Shown: positions 1-10,169 of the stretch, in pieces | How positions within the stretch are numbered: the first letter of the stretch is position 1 | How the letters are laid out: every line of letters begins with the position of its first letter | Origin: Siphonodentalium dalli | Lineage: Eukaryota > Mollusca > Scaphopoda > Gadilida > Siphonodentaliidae | Direction of reading: 5' to 3' | Length of the DNA stretch: 64,000 nt | Assembly: GCA_032622095.1 (NCBI GenBank) | Contig: CP136067.1 | Location: 96,588,707-96,652,706, forward strand | Notes under the pieces: generated by a model | Seen by the model: the letters and a program-made list of their open reading frames with translations, nothing else | What the model was told of the DNA's origin: nothing | The model's database searches: none | Translations under genes and position numbers: made by a program

Positions 1-61
1 TGTATGGTTTGAGAAATGAGGTATTTTCATCCAGCTCATGTAATAACACCATGGTGTTACT

Positions 62-446
62 TTAACCCTTTACCCAACAGAAGGGCCCTGTGCCAATGCA
101 TTCTCTTATATATGCGAGTCGACCATAGGTCGCCTCGCATATATAAGAGAATGCATTGGCTTAACACATTAAAAATTATAAAATTGTTAAAGAATGTAAG
201 AAAAAATGTTAAAAGTGTTTTTTTAGGCCAATGCATTCTCTTATATATGCGAGGCGACCTATGGTCGACTCGCATATATAAGAGAATGCATTGGCACAGG
301 GCATAACTAACTATCACAATGTGGTCAAGGAGCCGGTTCCAATGATATCCATATTTGTATGGTTCTATTGAGACAGACCGAAGATATTTTAGGCTGTTGA
401 AGCTTTATTTGGCCGGTTTTGGCCGGTTTGTTGGGTAAAGGGTTAA
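62..446. mobile_element. piggyBac-type MITE (385 bp) with palindromic core
   Basis: TTAACCCTTTACCCAACA at the left is matched by its exact reverse complement at 429-446, giving 18-bp terminal inverted repeats with TTAA outermost. TTAA targets with CCC(T)-type ends are characteristic of piggyBac elements. The inside (86-301) is itself a long palindrome, so both strands show the same short spurious open frames. No transposase. Confidence 0.88.
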
Positions 447-597
447 TTTATCGATGACAGGCAATAAATAACCATCTAATCCCGTGATGTATTAATTATG
501 CCTGCTCAACCACTGTCAGCCCATCAAGGTCTCTGCGCTTATAATATTTCGTTATATCAGGGCTGTGTGACGGTCATGGCTAGACACGTTTTAGTGT

Positions 598-825
598 TTA
601 ACCCTTTAATGATGGGAGCAGAGCTGGTGCAGCATTAAAGATCATATGCCACTGCATTCTCTCATATATAAGAGAATGCAATGGCTTACAAGGTCAATGC
701 AATTATTGTTAGGCCAATATATTCTCTTATATGTATTCTCCTATGGGAGACTTGCATGTATAAGAGAATGCATTGGCACAGGGCCTTCATAGAATTCAGG
801 AAGCTCCAAGTCATAGAAGGGTTAA
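598..825. mobile_element. TTAA-flanked MITE, CATGA-type ends
   Basis: TTAA plus CCCTTTAATGATGGGAGC on the left and a GAAGGGTTAA end on the right, around imperfect palindromic arms with ATTCTCTTATAT and ATATAAGAGAAT. It belongs to the same family as the copies at 1861, 6176, 26806 and 61676. Confidence 0.8.
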
Positions 826-880
826 TTGGTTGTCCTAATCTCTAAATCTCCTAATCTCTAAACTGTGTGTGAAATTAAAG

Positions 881-1118
881 TAATGCCCTAATTAATCGAC
901 TCCATAACCACAGCAGAATTATGGGAAACTTTTCAGGATTTAGTCGGAAATATGGCTTGTTGCCATTCATTGGAAAGCTCTCCCCGATGAATGGCAACAA
1001 GCCATATTTCTGAGAGCTTTCCAATGAATGGCAACAAGCCATATTTCCGACTAAATCCTGAAAAGTTACCCATAATTCTGCTGTGGTTATGGAGTCGATT
1101 AATTAGAGCATTACTGTA
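881..1118. mobile_element. Hairpin MITE with TAATGC...GCATTACTGTA ends
   Basis: An almost perfect inverted repeat of about 110-bp arms containing AACCACAGCAGAATTATGGG and GGCTTGTTGCCATTCATTGG. Related complete copies lie at 7634-7850 and 61051-61267, where both ends read TACAGTAATGC. TA-flanked CAGT ends suggest a Tc1/mariner-type origin (inference). Confidence 0.82.
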
Positions 1119-1128
1119 GCAATGTGAT

Positions 1129-1340
1129 AGGAAATATTCAGATAGTAAGTTCAACAAATTTTTTAATGGCTATAGGTCGTTTGTTGAACTTATTATCTGA
1201 ACATTTTCCTCAATAAATGTGGCTCCTTCTGCACTTTTATTTATCTGTTGTCTGCTTTTATCACCTTGACATCAATAATAGGCCATACCGAAGTACACTT
1301 TTTAACGGGAGAATCCATTTAATATAGAAAGGGTCAATTG
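1129..1340. mobile_element. Eroded TTAA-type element remnant
   Basis: It contains TTGTTGAACTTATTATCTGA, AATAAATGTGG and, at the end, GGGAGAATCCATTTAATATA then GAAAGGGTCAA. The same order of phrases occurs at 61268-61530 and partly at 6148-6175 and 15502-15640. The TTAA ends are no longer intact. Confidence 0.5.
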
Positions 1341-1342
1341 AA

Positions 1343-1806
1343 GTGAATAAGCGAGATCACCGAGTCACAGCCATATTGGATTCATCCAGCCCCCATTCAT
1401 GATTCTATATATGGAATTCATGAATATTCAAAAGTTCCATCATTTAACATTAGGTGTTGGAATAATAGGAAAGAAAAAATGAAGTGCTCATTATTTGGTC
1501 TATACGGCCCATTCTCTGGGGACCAATTACATGTAGGTCGAGCGTAAGGGCCGAAACCTATCATCCAACAGGCTGTATTTGATGTCTGTTAAACCAGAGT
1601 CACGCTCCTGACGACTCCACGCTGGTATAGTTTTTTTCGATCCCAACTCCATATATGGACTCATGAATATTCAAAAGTTCCATATATGGAATCATGAGTA
1701 TTCAAAAGTTCCATATGTGGAATGCACCTCCAGAACTTGGACCTGTAGCATTTAACTCAATGAATCCAATGTGGCTGCAACAACTCAGTGATCTCGCTTA
1801 TTCTCG
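1343..1806. mobile_element. Inverted-repeat element with GAATAAGCGAGATCAC ends
   Basis: GAATAAGCGAGATCACCGAG at the left pairs with its reverse complement at about 1785-1806; the arms extend about 45 bp with mismatches to TTGGATTCA. Inside are repeated CATATATGGA...CATGAATATTCAAAAG segments in three copies. Non-coding. Confidence 0.65.
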
Positions 1807-1860
1807 TTGGTCATTGACAGGCATGATAAATAGGTAAATGAGTTTGTAAATATGAAACTT

Positions 1861-2123
1861 TTAACCCTTCCATGACAGGAGCTTCATCAATTTTTGTGAA
1901 AACCCTGTGCCAATGCATTCTCTTATATATGCGAGTCTCCCATAGGGAGCCTTGCGTATACAAGAGAATACATTGGCCTAACAATATTTACCTTGACCTT
2001 GTAAGCCAGTGAATTCTCTTATATATGCGAGGCTCCCTATGGAAGACTTGCATATATAAGAGAATGCACTAGCACAGGGTCTTTAATGCTGCATCAGAGC
2101 AGCTTCCGTCATGGAAGGGTTAA
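1861..2123. mobile_element. TTAA-flanked MITE, CATGA-type ends
   Basis: TTAACCCTTCCATGACAGGA to the right end CATGGAAGGGTTAA. It holds two palindromic cores built from GCCAATGCATTCTCTTATAT and its complement, separated by a GACCTTGTAAGCCAG spacer. It is the same internal plan as the elements at 598, 6176 and 60320. Confidence 0.85.
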
Positions 2124-2674
2124 TACCGTATCTGGATTATTATGATTTTTCCATACCCTGATGAGAAATAAAAGAAGATCCCATATCCGGAATAAGATGA
2201 TGATAAATACTGCATTTCACTGTTTATTAGAATTGGCAAACTGGGTTTTTGTGGAAAACTTTTCTAATTTTCAAATTGTGGATAAATTGGTGAATGAATT
2301 TTTGAACTCTTTGAAAATATTGGGTGAATTAACAAATTAAATGTTTGACTCATCTCTTTGGGTGATGAGTGAGGTGCTTGAGAACACAGTATTTACGAGA
2401 TAAACGTTGAGTTGGTTATTCGGGTATTCTAGCATGAAAACAGTAAGTGAACTTGCTGTGAGTTGTTGTTCTCAAACATATGCCCGGTAACAACCCATTA
2501 AAAGTGTAAAAATACCTCCTGCCTTAAGAAAAAAACAGTTTAAATATATAAATGGTTATTACAGAGTTTTATGAATCCTGCAATTACATTTACTTATGTC
2601 CAAAGGACAGGGCCAGCTTTAATAGAGAAATGGTTACTATGGAGACTGAGAGTGACTAAGTTTTTATGAATATT
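2124..2674. other. 3' UTR and flank of the TBC1D9-like gene
   Basis: Minus-strand sequence after the stop codon, AT-rich, with two candidate poly(A) hexamers. No second gene is seen here. Confidence 0.5.
2223..2623 (-). promoter_or_regulatory. Candidate poly(A) signals in the 3' flank
   Basis: On the minus strand an ATTAAA hexamer lies at 2618-2623, about 50 bases after the stop codon, and an AATAAA at 2223-2228. Either could end the 3' UTR. Nothing in the sequence decides between them, and such hexamers are frequent by chance in AT-rich DNA. Confidence 0.3.
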
Positions 2675-3283
2675 CTATTTTTGAGCAGATGTAGCCAAGG
2701 CATCGTCTGTTGTATTCTTCGTAATCAGGCGTCTGTTCCTCATGAGAGTAATCCCCTTTGATATGTCAATGTGTTGTTCGAAATAATTCGCTAGCGGCCT
2801 TTCAGTCAGAAATGAAGCAAGAAACTGTTCAAATGTTATCGACCAATCAGAATCTGGCTTAGTTGTAGATGCCTGTAGCGACTGACTGCTCGGCGTCGGT
2901 ATCATTACTCCGCTGTCCTGCGACTGTACAGACGTTGAAACACTCGAAGAACATGCAGCGGTAGCCCCATTTTCTGCTTCATCCAAAAGCGTCGTAGAAT
3001 TATCAGATGGCGAAATATCAACGATATTCTCAGATGAAGAAGCACTAGCTTTCATGTCCTCTGATTGGTCTAAATTATCGAGCATGCTCGTACTTTCTAC
3101 ACTTGATGAGATGATGTCACTACACTCGGACGGAGACGTATGTTTCCGATAGAACGGCTTTCCGACTTCCCCGAGCTGTAATAGCAGGGTGCCGACCGTT
3201 GCTAATGAGTGATACAAATCCTGTTCATTTTCTTGATCAGAGAGCATATCATACAACGTCCTCCATAGCTGAATAAACTGCTC
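2675..3283 (-). CDS. TBC1D9-like exon 21: C-terminal coding exon with stop
   Basis: The last 202 residues and a TAG stop. It opens EQFIQLWRTLYDMLS, with a block like the family's Q.LYH..A.V..LLL.IGEVGK (here DLYHSLATVGTLLLQLGEVG). A ~90-residue serine-rich disordered stretch follows, then the conserved WSITFEQFLASFLTERPL near the end, matching the family's W.ITFEQFLAS.LTE. The acceptor is gttttacag/GAGCAG. It ends with ITKNTTDDALATSAQK. Confidence 0.94.
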   Translation of the reverse strand, partial: EQFIQLWRTLYDMLSDQENEQDLYHSLATVGTLLLQLGEVGKPFYRKHTSPSECSDIISSSVESTSMLDNLDQSEDMKASASSSENIVDISPSDNSTTLLDEAENGATAACSSSVSTSVQSQDSGVMIPTPSSQSLQASTTKPDSDWSITFEQFLASFLTERPLANYFEQHIDISKGITLMRNRRLITKNTTDDALATSAQK

Positions 3284-3586
3284 CTGTAAAACAGATAAAC
3301 CACAAGGTCATTTGGGTTGCATCCTGCTTCAATTTAGCACCGCAGGGGTATGAGAGCACCCATGGTGCAATTATTGTATGTTAAGTGATGGGGCGCTTTT
3401 GAGTTTTAACCTTTAAGTGTAAACTTTGGAAATTTGACATATAGTTATTTCAATAAAGATATAATTGTTTGGATTTGACAAGTTTGACACAATCGTAGAA
3501 TACGTTTATAACAGATAGACTGATTTGCAATATTGCATTTATTCCAATATCGAACTTATCAGTGGCAATCGGAAGCTCTGCATTAC

Positions 3587-6079
3587 AATGCAATGCACAT
3601 GTGAAAACGATATAACACGGATAACAGATCATGTCATCAGAACAGTCCAATGCAATGCACCTGTGTGAACGGTTTAACATGGATAACAGGTCATGTCATC
3701 ACAATAGAATACAATGCAATGCACCCATGTGAACGGTTTAACACGGATAACAGATCATGTCATCACACCAGACCAATGCAATGCACCCATGTGGACAGTT
3801 TAACATGGATAACAGATTATGTCATTACAACAGACCAATGCAATGCACCCGTGTGGACAGTTTAACATGGATAACAGATCATGTCATTACAACAGACCAA
3901 TGCAATGCACCCGTGTGGACAGCTTAACATGGATAACAGATCATGTCATCACACCAGACCAATGAAATGCACCCGTGTGGACAGCTTAACATGGATAACA
4001 GATCATGTCATCACAACAGACCAATGCAATGCACCCGTGTGGACAGCTTAACATGGATAACAGATCATGTCATCACACCAGACCAATGCAATGCACCCGT
4101 GTGGACAGTTTAACATGGATAACAGATCATGTCATCACACTAGACCAATGCAATGCACCCGTGTGGACAGCTTAACATGGATAACAGATCATGTCATTAC
4201 AACAGACCAATGCAATGCACCCGTGTGGTCAGTTAACATGGATAACAGATTATGTCATTACAACAGACCAATGCAATGCACCCGTGTGGACAGTTTAACA
4301 TGGATAACAGATCATGTCATTACAACAGACCAATGCAATGCACCCGTGTGGACAGTTTAACATGGATAACAGATCATGTCATTACAACAGACCAATGCAA
4401 TGCACCCGTGTGGACAGTTTAACATGGATAACAGATTATGTCATTACAACAGACCAATGCAATGCACCCGTGTGGACAGTTTAACATGGATAACAGATCA
4501 TGTCATTACAACAGACCAATGCAATGCACCCGTGTGGACAGTTTAACATGGATAACAGATCATGTCATTACAACAGACCAATGCAATGCACCCGTGTGGA
4601 CAGCTTAACATGGATAACAGATCATGTCATCACACCAGACCAATGCAATGCACCCGTGTGGACAGCTTAACATGGATAACAGATCATGTCATCACAACAG
4701 ACCAATGCAATGCACCCGTGTGGACAGTTTAACATGGATAACAGATCATGTCATTACAACAGACCAATGCAATGCACCCGTGTGGACAGCTTAACATGGA
4801 TAACAGATCATGTCATTACAACAGACCAATGCAATGCACCCGTGTGGACAGTTTAACATAGATAACAGATCATGTCATCACAACAGACCAATGCAATGCA
4901 CCCGTGTGGACAGTTTAACATGGATAACAGATTATGTCATTACAACAGACCAATGCAATGCACCCGTGTGGACAGCTTAACATGGATAACAGATCATGTC
5001 ATTACAACAGACCAATGCAATGCACCCGTGTGGACAGCTTAACATGGATAACAGATCATGTCATTACAACAGACCAATGCAATGCACCCGTGTGGTCAGT
5101 TTAACATGGATAACAGATTATGTCATTACAACAGACCAATGCAATGCACCCGTGTGGACAGTTTAACATGGATAACAGATTATGTCATCACACCAGACCA
5201 ATGCAATGCACCCGTGTGGGCAGTTTAACATGGATAACAGATCATGTCATCACACCAGACCAATGCAATGCACCCGTGTGGACAGCTTAACATGGATAAC
5301 AGATTATGTCATTACACCAGACCAATGCAATGCACCTATGTGAACGGTTTAACACAGATAACAGATCATGTCATCACACCAGACCAATGCAATGCACCCG
5401 TGTGGACAGTTTAACATGGATAACAGATTATGTCATTACAACAGACCAATGCAATGCACCCGTGTGGACAGTTTAACATGGATAACAGATTATGTCATCA
5501 CACCAGACCAATGCAATGCACCCGTGTGGGCAGTTTAACATGGATAACAGATCATGTCATCACACCAGACCAATGCAATGCACCCGTGTGGACAGCTTAA
5601 CATGGATAACAGATTATGTCATTACACCAGACCAATGCAATGCACCTATGTGAACGGTTTAACACAGATAACAGATCATGTCATCACACCAGACCAATGC
5701 AATGCACCCGTGTGGACAGTTTAACATGGATAACAGATCATGTCATCACACCAGACCAATGCAATGCACCCGTGTGGACAGTTTAACATGGATAACAGAT
5801 CATGTCATCACACCAGACCAATGCAATGCACCTGTGTGGACAGTTTAACATGGATAACAGATCATGTCATCACACCAGACCAATGCAATGCACCCGTGTG
5901 AACGGTTTAACACAGATAACAGATCATGTCATCACACCAGACCAATGCAGTGCACCCGTGGGGACAGTTTAACACGGATAACAGATCATGTCATCACAAC
6001 AGACCAATGCAATGCACCTGTGTGGACAGCTTAACATGGATAACAGATTATGTCATTACAACAGACCAATGCAATGCAG
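3587..6079. repeat. 62-bp minisatellite, about 40 copies, in intron 20
   Basis: Head-to-tail copies of a 62-bp unit containing CAATGCAATGCACCCGTGTG, then a GACAGTTTAACATGGATAAC segment and a GTCATCAC segment. Units differ mainly at a few positions (C/T in GATCATG, CACACC or TACAAC, GTTT or GCTT). A block of about five units near 5155-5455 is repeated directly after itself. Short open frames here are by-products. Confidence 0.97.
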
Positions 6080-6175
6080 TCATCTGAATGCTACGTATTT
6101 ACTATACTAAATTCTCATGGACGAGTTGTTATCCCATAGGAAATATTCAGATAATAAGGTTGTTTGTTGAACTTA

Positions 6176-6448
6176 TTAACCCTTTCATGAAGAGAGTCGC
6201 ACTGGTGCAGCATTAAAGATCCTGTGCCTTAGCATTCTCTTATATATGTGAGTCTCCCATAGGGAGCCTCGCAAATATAAGAGAATGCACTCAATTACAA
6301 GCCAATATAAGGTCAAGGTAAATATTGTTAGGCCAATGTATTATCTTATATATGCGAGGCTCCCAATGGGAGACTCACATATATAACAGAATCCATTCGC
6401 ACAGGGTATTCGCAAAATTTCAGGAAGCTCCAGTCATGAAACGGTTAA
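6176..6448. mobile_element. TTAA-flanked MITE, CATGA-type ends
   Basis: TTAACCCTTTCATGAAGAGA at the left and CATGAAACGGTTAA at the right. Two TCTCTTATATATG palindromic cores around an AAGGTCAAGGTAAATATTG spacer. It sits between the 62-bp minisatellite and exon 20. Confidence 0.85.
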
Positions 6449-6537
6449 CTGAACATTTCCCACCAACGAATAGAAATCCTTCTGCACTTGTATTATCTGT
6501 CGTCTGCTTCAATTTCAATAGACCATTCCACATAATC

Positions 6538-6656
6538 TACAGTAATGCCGAGAGCTTTCCGATGAATGGCAACAAGCCATATTTCCGACTAAATCCTGAA
6601 AAGTTACCCATAATTCTGCTGTGTTTACGGAGTCGATTACTTAGGGCATTACTGTA
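6538..6656. mobile_element. Half copy of the hairpin MITE (TACAGTAATGC family)
   Basis: Both terminal motifs remain (TACAGTAATGC and GCATTACTGTA), but only one arm lies between them, so the left arm has been lost. It is about 40 bp from exon 20's donor side. Confidence 0.78.
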
Positions 6657-6696
6657 GATTGTGTATACTCAAAGGATGGTTGTGAACTATGATTAC

Positions 6697-6797
6697 CTGA
6701 CTTAGCCTTGGAATGAGCTTGAATTCCTCCTTGCTGTCAGCTCGCGACTTCGACAGACTTATCTTAAATTTAGAGAAGCTCTCTTGTATTTTGTCAA
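6697..6797 (-). CDS. TBC1D9-like exon 20
   Basis: Thirty-three full codons (residues 765-797) after two bases of a split valine. It starts DKIQESFSKFKISLSKSR and ends EEFKLIPRLSQ, equivalent to the family's segment ending DLPKLNQ. The acceptor is attttcag/TTGACA and the donor is AGTCAG/GTAATC. It is the only exon that links the phase-1 end of exon 19 to the phase-0 start of exon 21, and the joined peptide matches the family there. Confidence 0.87.
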
Positions 6798-7034
6798 CTG
6801 AAAATGAAATGAAATATAAATGTAATTATAGTTTCATAAATTTTTAACGTCAAAATATAAATCATATCCCCGCTCTCTGTAGCCCAAACGCGTTATTCCA
6901 CTGTCAGCACTGCGTCTTGATGTCATTTGTTGCATCGTTCTGTGCTTGCATATTACTTTGACAGAAAGGCTGGTTAAATTGTATCTTTGGAAACTGGTAG
7001 GCATAAACATGTGTTTCATAAAGAGTTCTCCCAG

Positions 7035-7200
7035 TAAACCCTTTCATGACGGGAGTCACGCTGGTGCAGCATTATATACCCTGTGCCATATATTCTCTTA
7101 TAGAAATGAGTCTCTCACAGGGAGCCTCGCATATACAAGAGAATGCATTGGCATAGGGTTTTCGCAAAATTTCAGGAAGCTCCAGTCATGGAAGGGTTAA
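7035..7200. mobile_element. Short TTAA-type MITE, CATGA-type ends
   Basis: The left end is TAAACCCTTTCATGACGGGA, where the first TTAA has become TAAA; the right end is CATGGAAGGGTTAA. It has a single palindromic core with ATTCTCTTATAG and ACAAGAGAATGCATTGG. Confidence 0.8.
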
Positions 7201-7277
7201 GTTGTTTTCCTGGTATCTGGGTTCATTACGGTCGAATAAAGGGAGAGCCAACTAATTTATTTATATTATCTTCATAC

Positions 7278-7562
7278 CTGACTCAGTAGGACTATCCACA
7301 CTCGAGCTGCCCTCCTCCTCTTCTGTCCTATCCTTTCCCGCACGTGTAAAACCACCAACAATTTTGCCAGCAACATCGACGATGCCATGAGTTACCGTGG
7401 ATGCAACTACATTTATTCCATCGACAACTTTCTCCTCTGCACTATTTATTCCATCGATCACTGTGTTTGTTACTTGATATGTTTTCTCTTTGACGTTATG
7501 GACTGATTGCACGATTCCATCAACAGACTTGAACGGATTCTCGGGGAACGGCAGCTCTAAAT
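7278..7562 (-). CDS. TBC1D9-like exon 19: six 11-residue amphipathic repeats plus acidic tail
   Basis: Ninety-four full codons (residues 670-763), phase 1 at both ends. After a short proline-containing lead (LELPFPENPF) come six consecutive, gap-free 11-residue units. The first is VDGIVQSVHNV and the fourth VDGINVVASTV; several share a (V/I)DGI start. Then comes an acidic, serine-rich tail (EEEEGSSSVDSPTESG). Units of 11 residues rich in V, T, G, K and A are typical of synuclein- and perilipin-type lipid-binding helices. I do not recall this block in vertebrate TBC1D9. The acceptor is tttcatag/ATTTAG and the donor is GAGTCAG/GTATGA. It is possibly a cassette exon. Confidence 0.88.
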
Positions 7563-7633
7563 CTATGAAAAAAAATATATATATGTATTGAACTAGTAGT
7601 GTCACTGTCCCAACGGGACTAAGGATACATGTG

Positions 7634-7850
7634 TACAGTAATGCGCTAAGTAATGGACTCCTTAACCACAGCAGAATTATGGGTAACTTTTCAGGATTTA
7701 GTCGGAAATATGGTTTGTTGCCATTCATCGGAAAGCTCTCCCCGAGAGCTTTCCGATGAATGGCAACAAGCCATGTTTCCGACTAAATCCTGAAAAGTTA
7801 CCCATAATTCTGCTTTGGTTAAGGAGTCCATTACTTCGGGCATTACTGTA
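7634..7850. mobile_element. Hairpin MITE (TACAGTAATGC family), complete
   Basis: A near-perfect 217-bp inverted repeat bounded by TACAGTAATGC and GCATTACTGTA, with arms meeting at CTCTCCCCGAGAG. It lies about 70 bp upstream of the exon 19 acceptor in the transcribed direction. Confidence 0.9.
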
Positions 7851-8017
7851 CTTGTACTATAAATGGGATAGCCATATAACTAAACCTATATTTCTCTCTC
7901 TCATTTTCCTCAGTTCTGATTGGACAAGACATTGCTAATGTGCAATGGGTGTACATCACAATATTCACCATTTTGCTACTTAAATCTGAGTCTATGTCTC
8001 CCAAGCATATGCGCGAT

Positions 8018-8085
8018 AGCATCATTAAATTCACCCTCTGGGGACCTCATTCTGCAAATGACAGGCACTCTAAACTCAGGTTTGC
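8018..8085. repeat. Single arm of the foldback family (AATTCACCCTCTGGGG)
   Basis: AAATTCACCCTCTGGGGACC then TCATTCTGCAAATGACAGGC, one arm of the foldback elements seen complete at 28171-28322. The partner arm is missing here. Confidence 0.75.
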
Positions 8086-8264
8086 TTTCAATTCAGAATG
8101 GTATCGTAACCAAGGAAGCTCAGGAAATACTTTAGGTAAATTCACCAAAGAGACAGTCGATCCCCATGAATGTTAACCCTTTGTGTATTCATGTGCCAGT
8201 GGTTTGGCCACTTACATCTTTATACTATAATATGGACAATTAACTACGGCATTGCTATATATGG

Positions 8265-8650
8265 GCAACAATTCCCTACATTCAAAATTAAGGGAGGAGT
8301 TGATTACACAATGAAGGTACCCAAATTTAAAAGGTCCCAATTTTTCTAAGTTAAAAAAGGGGAATACCTTGGTGAAAGACAATATGGGTAACAGTATCCT
8401 GAAGTTTCAATTCTCTACATTTGAAACTGTCGGAGGAGTTGATTACAAAATGAAAATACCCAAAATCAAATGGTCCAAAAGTAAAGAATGGAAAACAATA
8501 TTTTCTGTCTTCCATATACATGATGCACATCAGCAATATATTGGTAACAATATCCTAAAGTTTCAATTCTCTACATAAAAAGGAACCCATAATGTGTAAC
8601 AGACAGACAGAAGAACGGACATACAGATGGAGGCCATTTCTATACATGTA
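8265..8650. repeat. Dispersed intronic repeat with GGAGGAGTTGATTACA
   Basis: Three imperfect tandem units carrying TAACA.TATCCT.AAGTTTC, GGAGGAGTTGATTACA and ATGAAGGTACCCAA, ending in ACAGACAGACAGAAGAACGG. Related units occur at 59590-59930. Short open frames in it are by-products. Confidence 0.7.
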
Positions 8651-9375
8651 GTCACCCAATATTTTATTTTTCTGGGGACAAAATTTATAATTCTGTTTGG
8701 TCATTTTGGGCTCACAATTGCATTGGTGGTTACTATCTGTCCCAAATTTACCAGACAATGAAATACAACATATAACTGAAGCTAAGTTGACATTTTTGTG
8801 TTGTACAAAAAACATCATTTCCTTTGATAATTGATTTTGTGCAGTTGACACAAGACTACACAAGTATGCTTTTGTCTTTTATAGTCCTTTTATCTTATCG
8901 TAATCCGGCTTCATGTGGACAAAATGTTGTTTTCCATATTTTTAGCAAAGCTGATAAAATGGCATCTGTCTATACTATTTGTCGCCAAAGGCAGAATAAT
9001 AGATGGCCATTTGGACATGATTAAAGACACTCATCACTTATTTATACATGTAGCAAGAAATCTATTGCACACATTGTGCAATTTATTCTGTTGTACAAAC
9101 ACAGGGCCACATGCTACAGGCTGTGCAACACGGTAGCATGAAATTAGCTGAATTAATTTCAGCAGTCTTGCTGTGTTATCATTCCAATTTTCTGTTCCAA
9201 ATTTACCAGACAATGAAATAATATTATCTCAGACAAAGTTACGTTCAGGGCTGAATGAGAGAACAAGCTGATTTTAGAATATCCCCCACAACATTAAATA
9301 TGAATGAATATTAGAACATCTAGCATGTGACAATGGTTTCTAATTATATTTTTGTATTTTGAGATTAATTTTTAC
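8651..9375. other. Intron 18 sequence without recognised feature
   Basis: AT-rich, non-coding as far as can be judged. It contains two copies of ATTTACCAGACAATGAAAT about 465 bp apart (near 8748 and 9204), suggesting an old local duplication. No exon-like segment with family similarity was found. Confidence 0.5.
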
Positions 9376-9429
9376 CTTCTTCATGATCATCAAAGAACTC
9401 ATCAGCTTCAACAGCATGTTCAGTGGAAT
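9376..9429 (-). CDS. TBC1D9-like exon 18: acidic symmetric exon
   Basis: A 54-bp exon encoding STEHAVEADEFFDDHEE, acidic, comparable to the family's DSAFEATQYFFED. The acceptor is atttcag/ATTCCA and the donor is GAAGAAG/GTAAAA. Phase 1 at both ends means it could be skipped without changing the frame. Confidence 0.85.
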
Positions 9430-9457
9430 CTGAAATATTAAGATAATAATATGTTAT

Positions 9458-9825
9458 AATTGGCAAGCCTGTAAATAGTGTGTCTGTCATTTTCAGAATG
9501 AGGTCCCCAAGATCCCCAGAGGGTGAATTTAGTGATGCTATCAAACACAGCGGGCTAGCAATAATAAATTCACCCTCAGGGTACCTCATTCTGCTTAGGC
9601 CTCATCTTCTGAGAAGAATCTATAGTCTCAAAATTAACATCGATTTTAGTTGCTTATCCCTTCTGTTCAGTTTCTATATCCCCTAATTTGCAGAAGATAA
9701 AATTCATGATTGAGGTGACTGGGGAACTTCAATCTGATCCTAGGTATTCCGTATCAGTTGAGGCCAAAGCAGAATGAAGTTCACAGAGGGTGAATTTAGT
9801 GATGCTAGCCCACCGGCATGAAATA
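9458..9825. mobile_element. Foldback element (CCCCAGAGGGTGAATTTAG family)
   Basis: Starts GCAAGCCTGTAAATAGTGTG and contains GGTGAATTTAGTGATGCTA twice, with inverted AATTCACCCTC between. It shares an internal section (TCAAAATTAACAT...GTTCAGTTTCTATATCCCC) with the larger copies at 30587 and 54945. It lies close to exon 18. Confidence 0.75.
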
Positions 9826-9934
9826 GAGGACTGAATTCTCTAAGAAACATTGATGCACTACGTGTAAAAAAAATTGTCACAAATTGATTAGCCAATCAAT
9901 GAGGATGATATAGGTCTGACCTTTGACCTCTTAC

Positions 9935-10106
9935 CTGAGTTTGGAGATGACGGACTGCTCGTGAGATCCCTTGCTAGTAGAGCTGGAGGCTGATGGAGTA
10001 TATATAATAGCTTGACCCTCTCCGTTAAGTCCCCCTTGCACATAATACCGAGGAGGTGAGCTATCTCTTTGAAATTAATCATATGATCTTTATTTTCATC
10101 CAAAAG
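9935..10106 (-). CDS. TBC1D9-like exon 17: EF-hand exon
   Basis: Residues 594-650 plus one base. The 12-residue loop DENKDHMINFKE has D1, N3, D5, N9 and E12, a full set of calcium ligands, so calcium binding is plausible, not assured. GDLTERVKLLYILHQPPAL follows, the family's GDLTEKLKLLYK.H..P.. block. The end is serine/proline-rich. The acceptor is tttttag/CTTTTG and the donor is AACTCAG/GTAAGA. The adjacent intron contains the mobile element of 10.5-14.95 kb. Confidence 0.95.
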
Positions 10107-10169
10107 CTAAAAATGATAAAAAGAAAGGGACGTAAGTATTATTTTATACTGGATTGAATGGAATAAAAA

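Noticed and set aside
16-317. Matching open frames on both strands at the left edge
   Set aside because: They mirror each other because the sequence is a MITE palindrome.
3587-6079. CRISPR-like appearance of the 62-bp array
   Set aside because: The whole 62 bp is repeated with point variants; there are no non-repetitive spacers.
7920-9136. Several short plus-strand open frames in intron 18
   Set aside because: They fall in dispersed repeats or AT-rich DNA and resemble no family.
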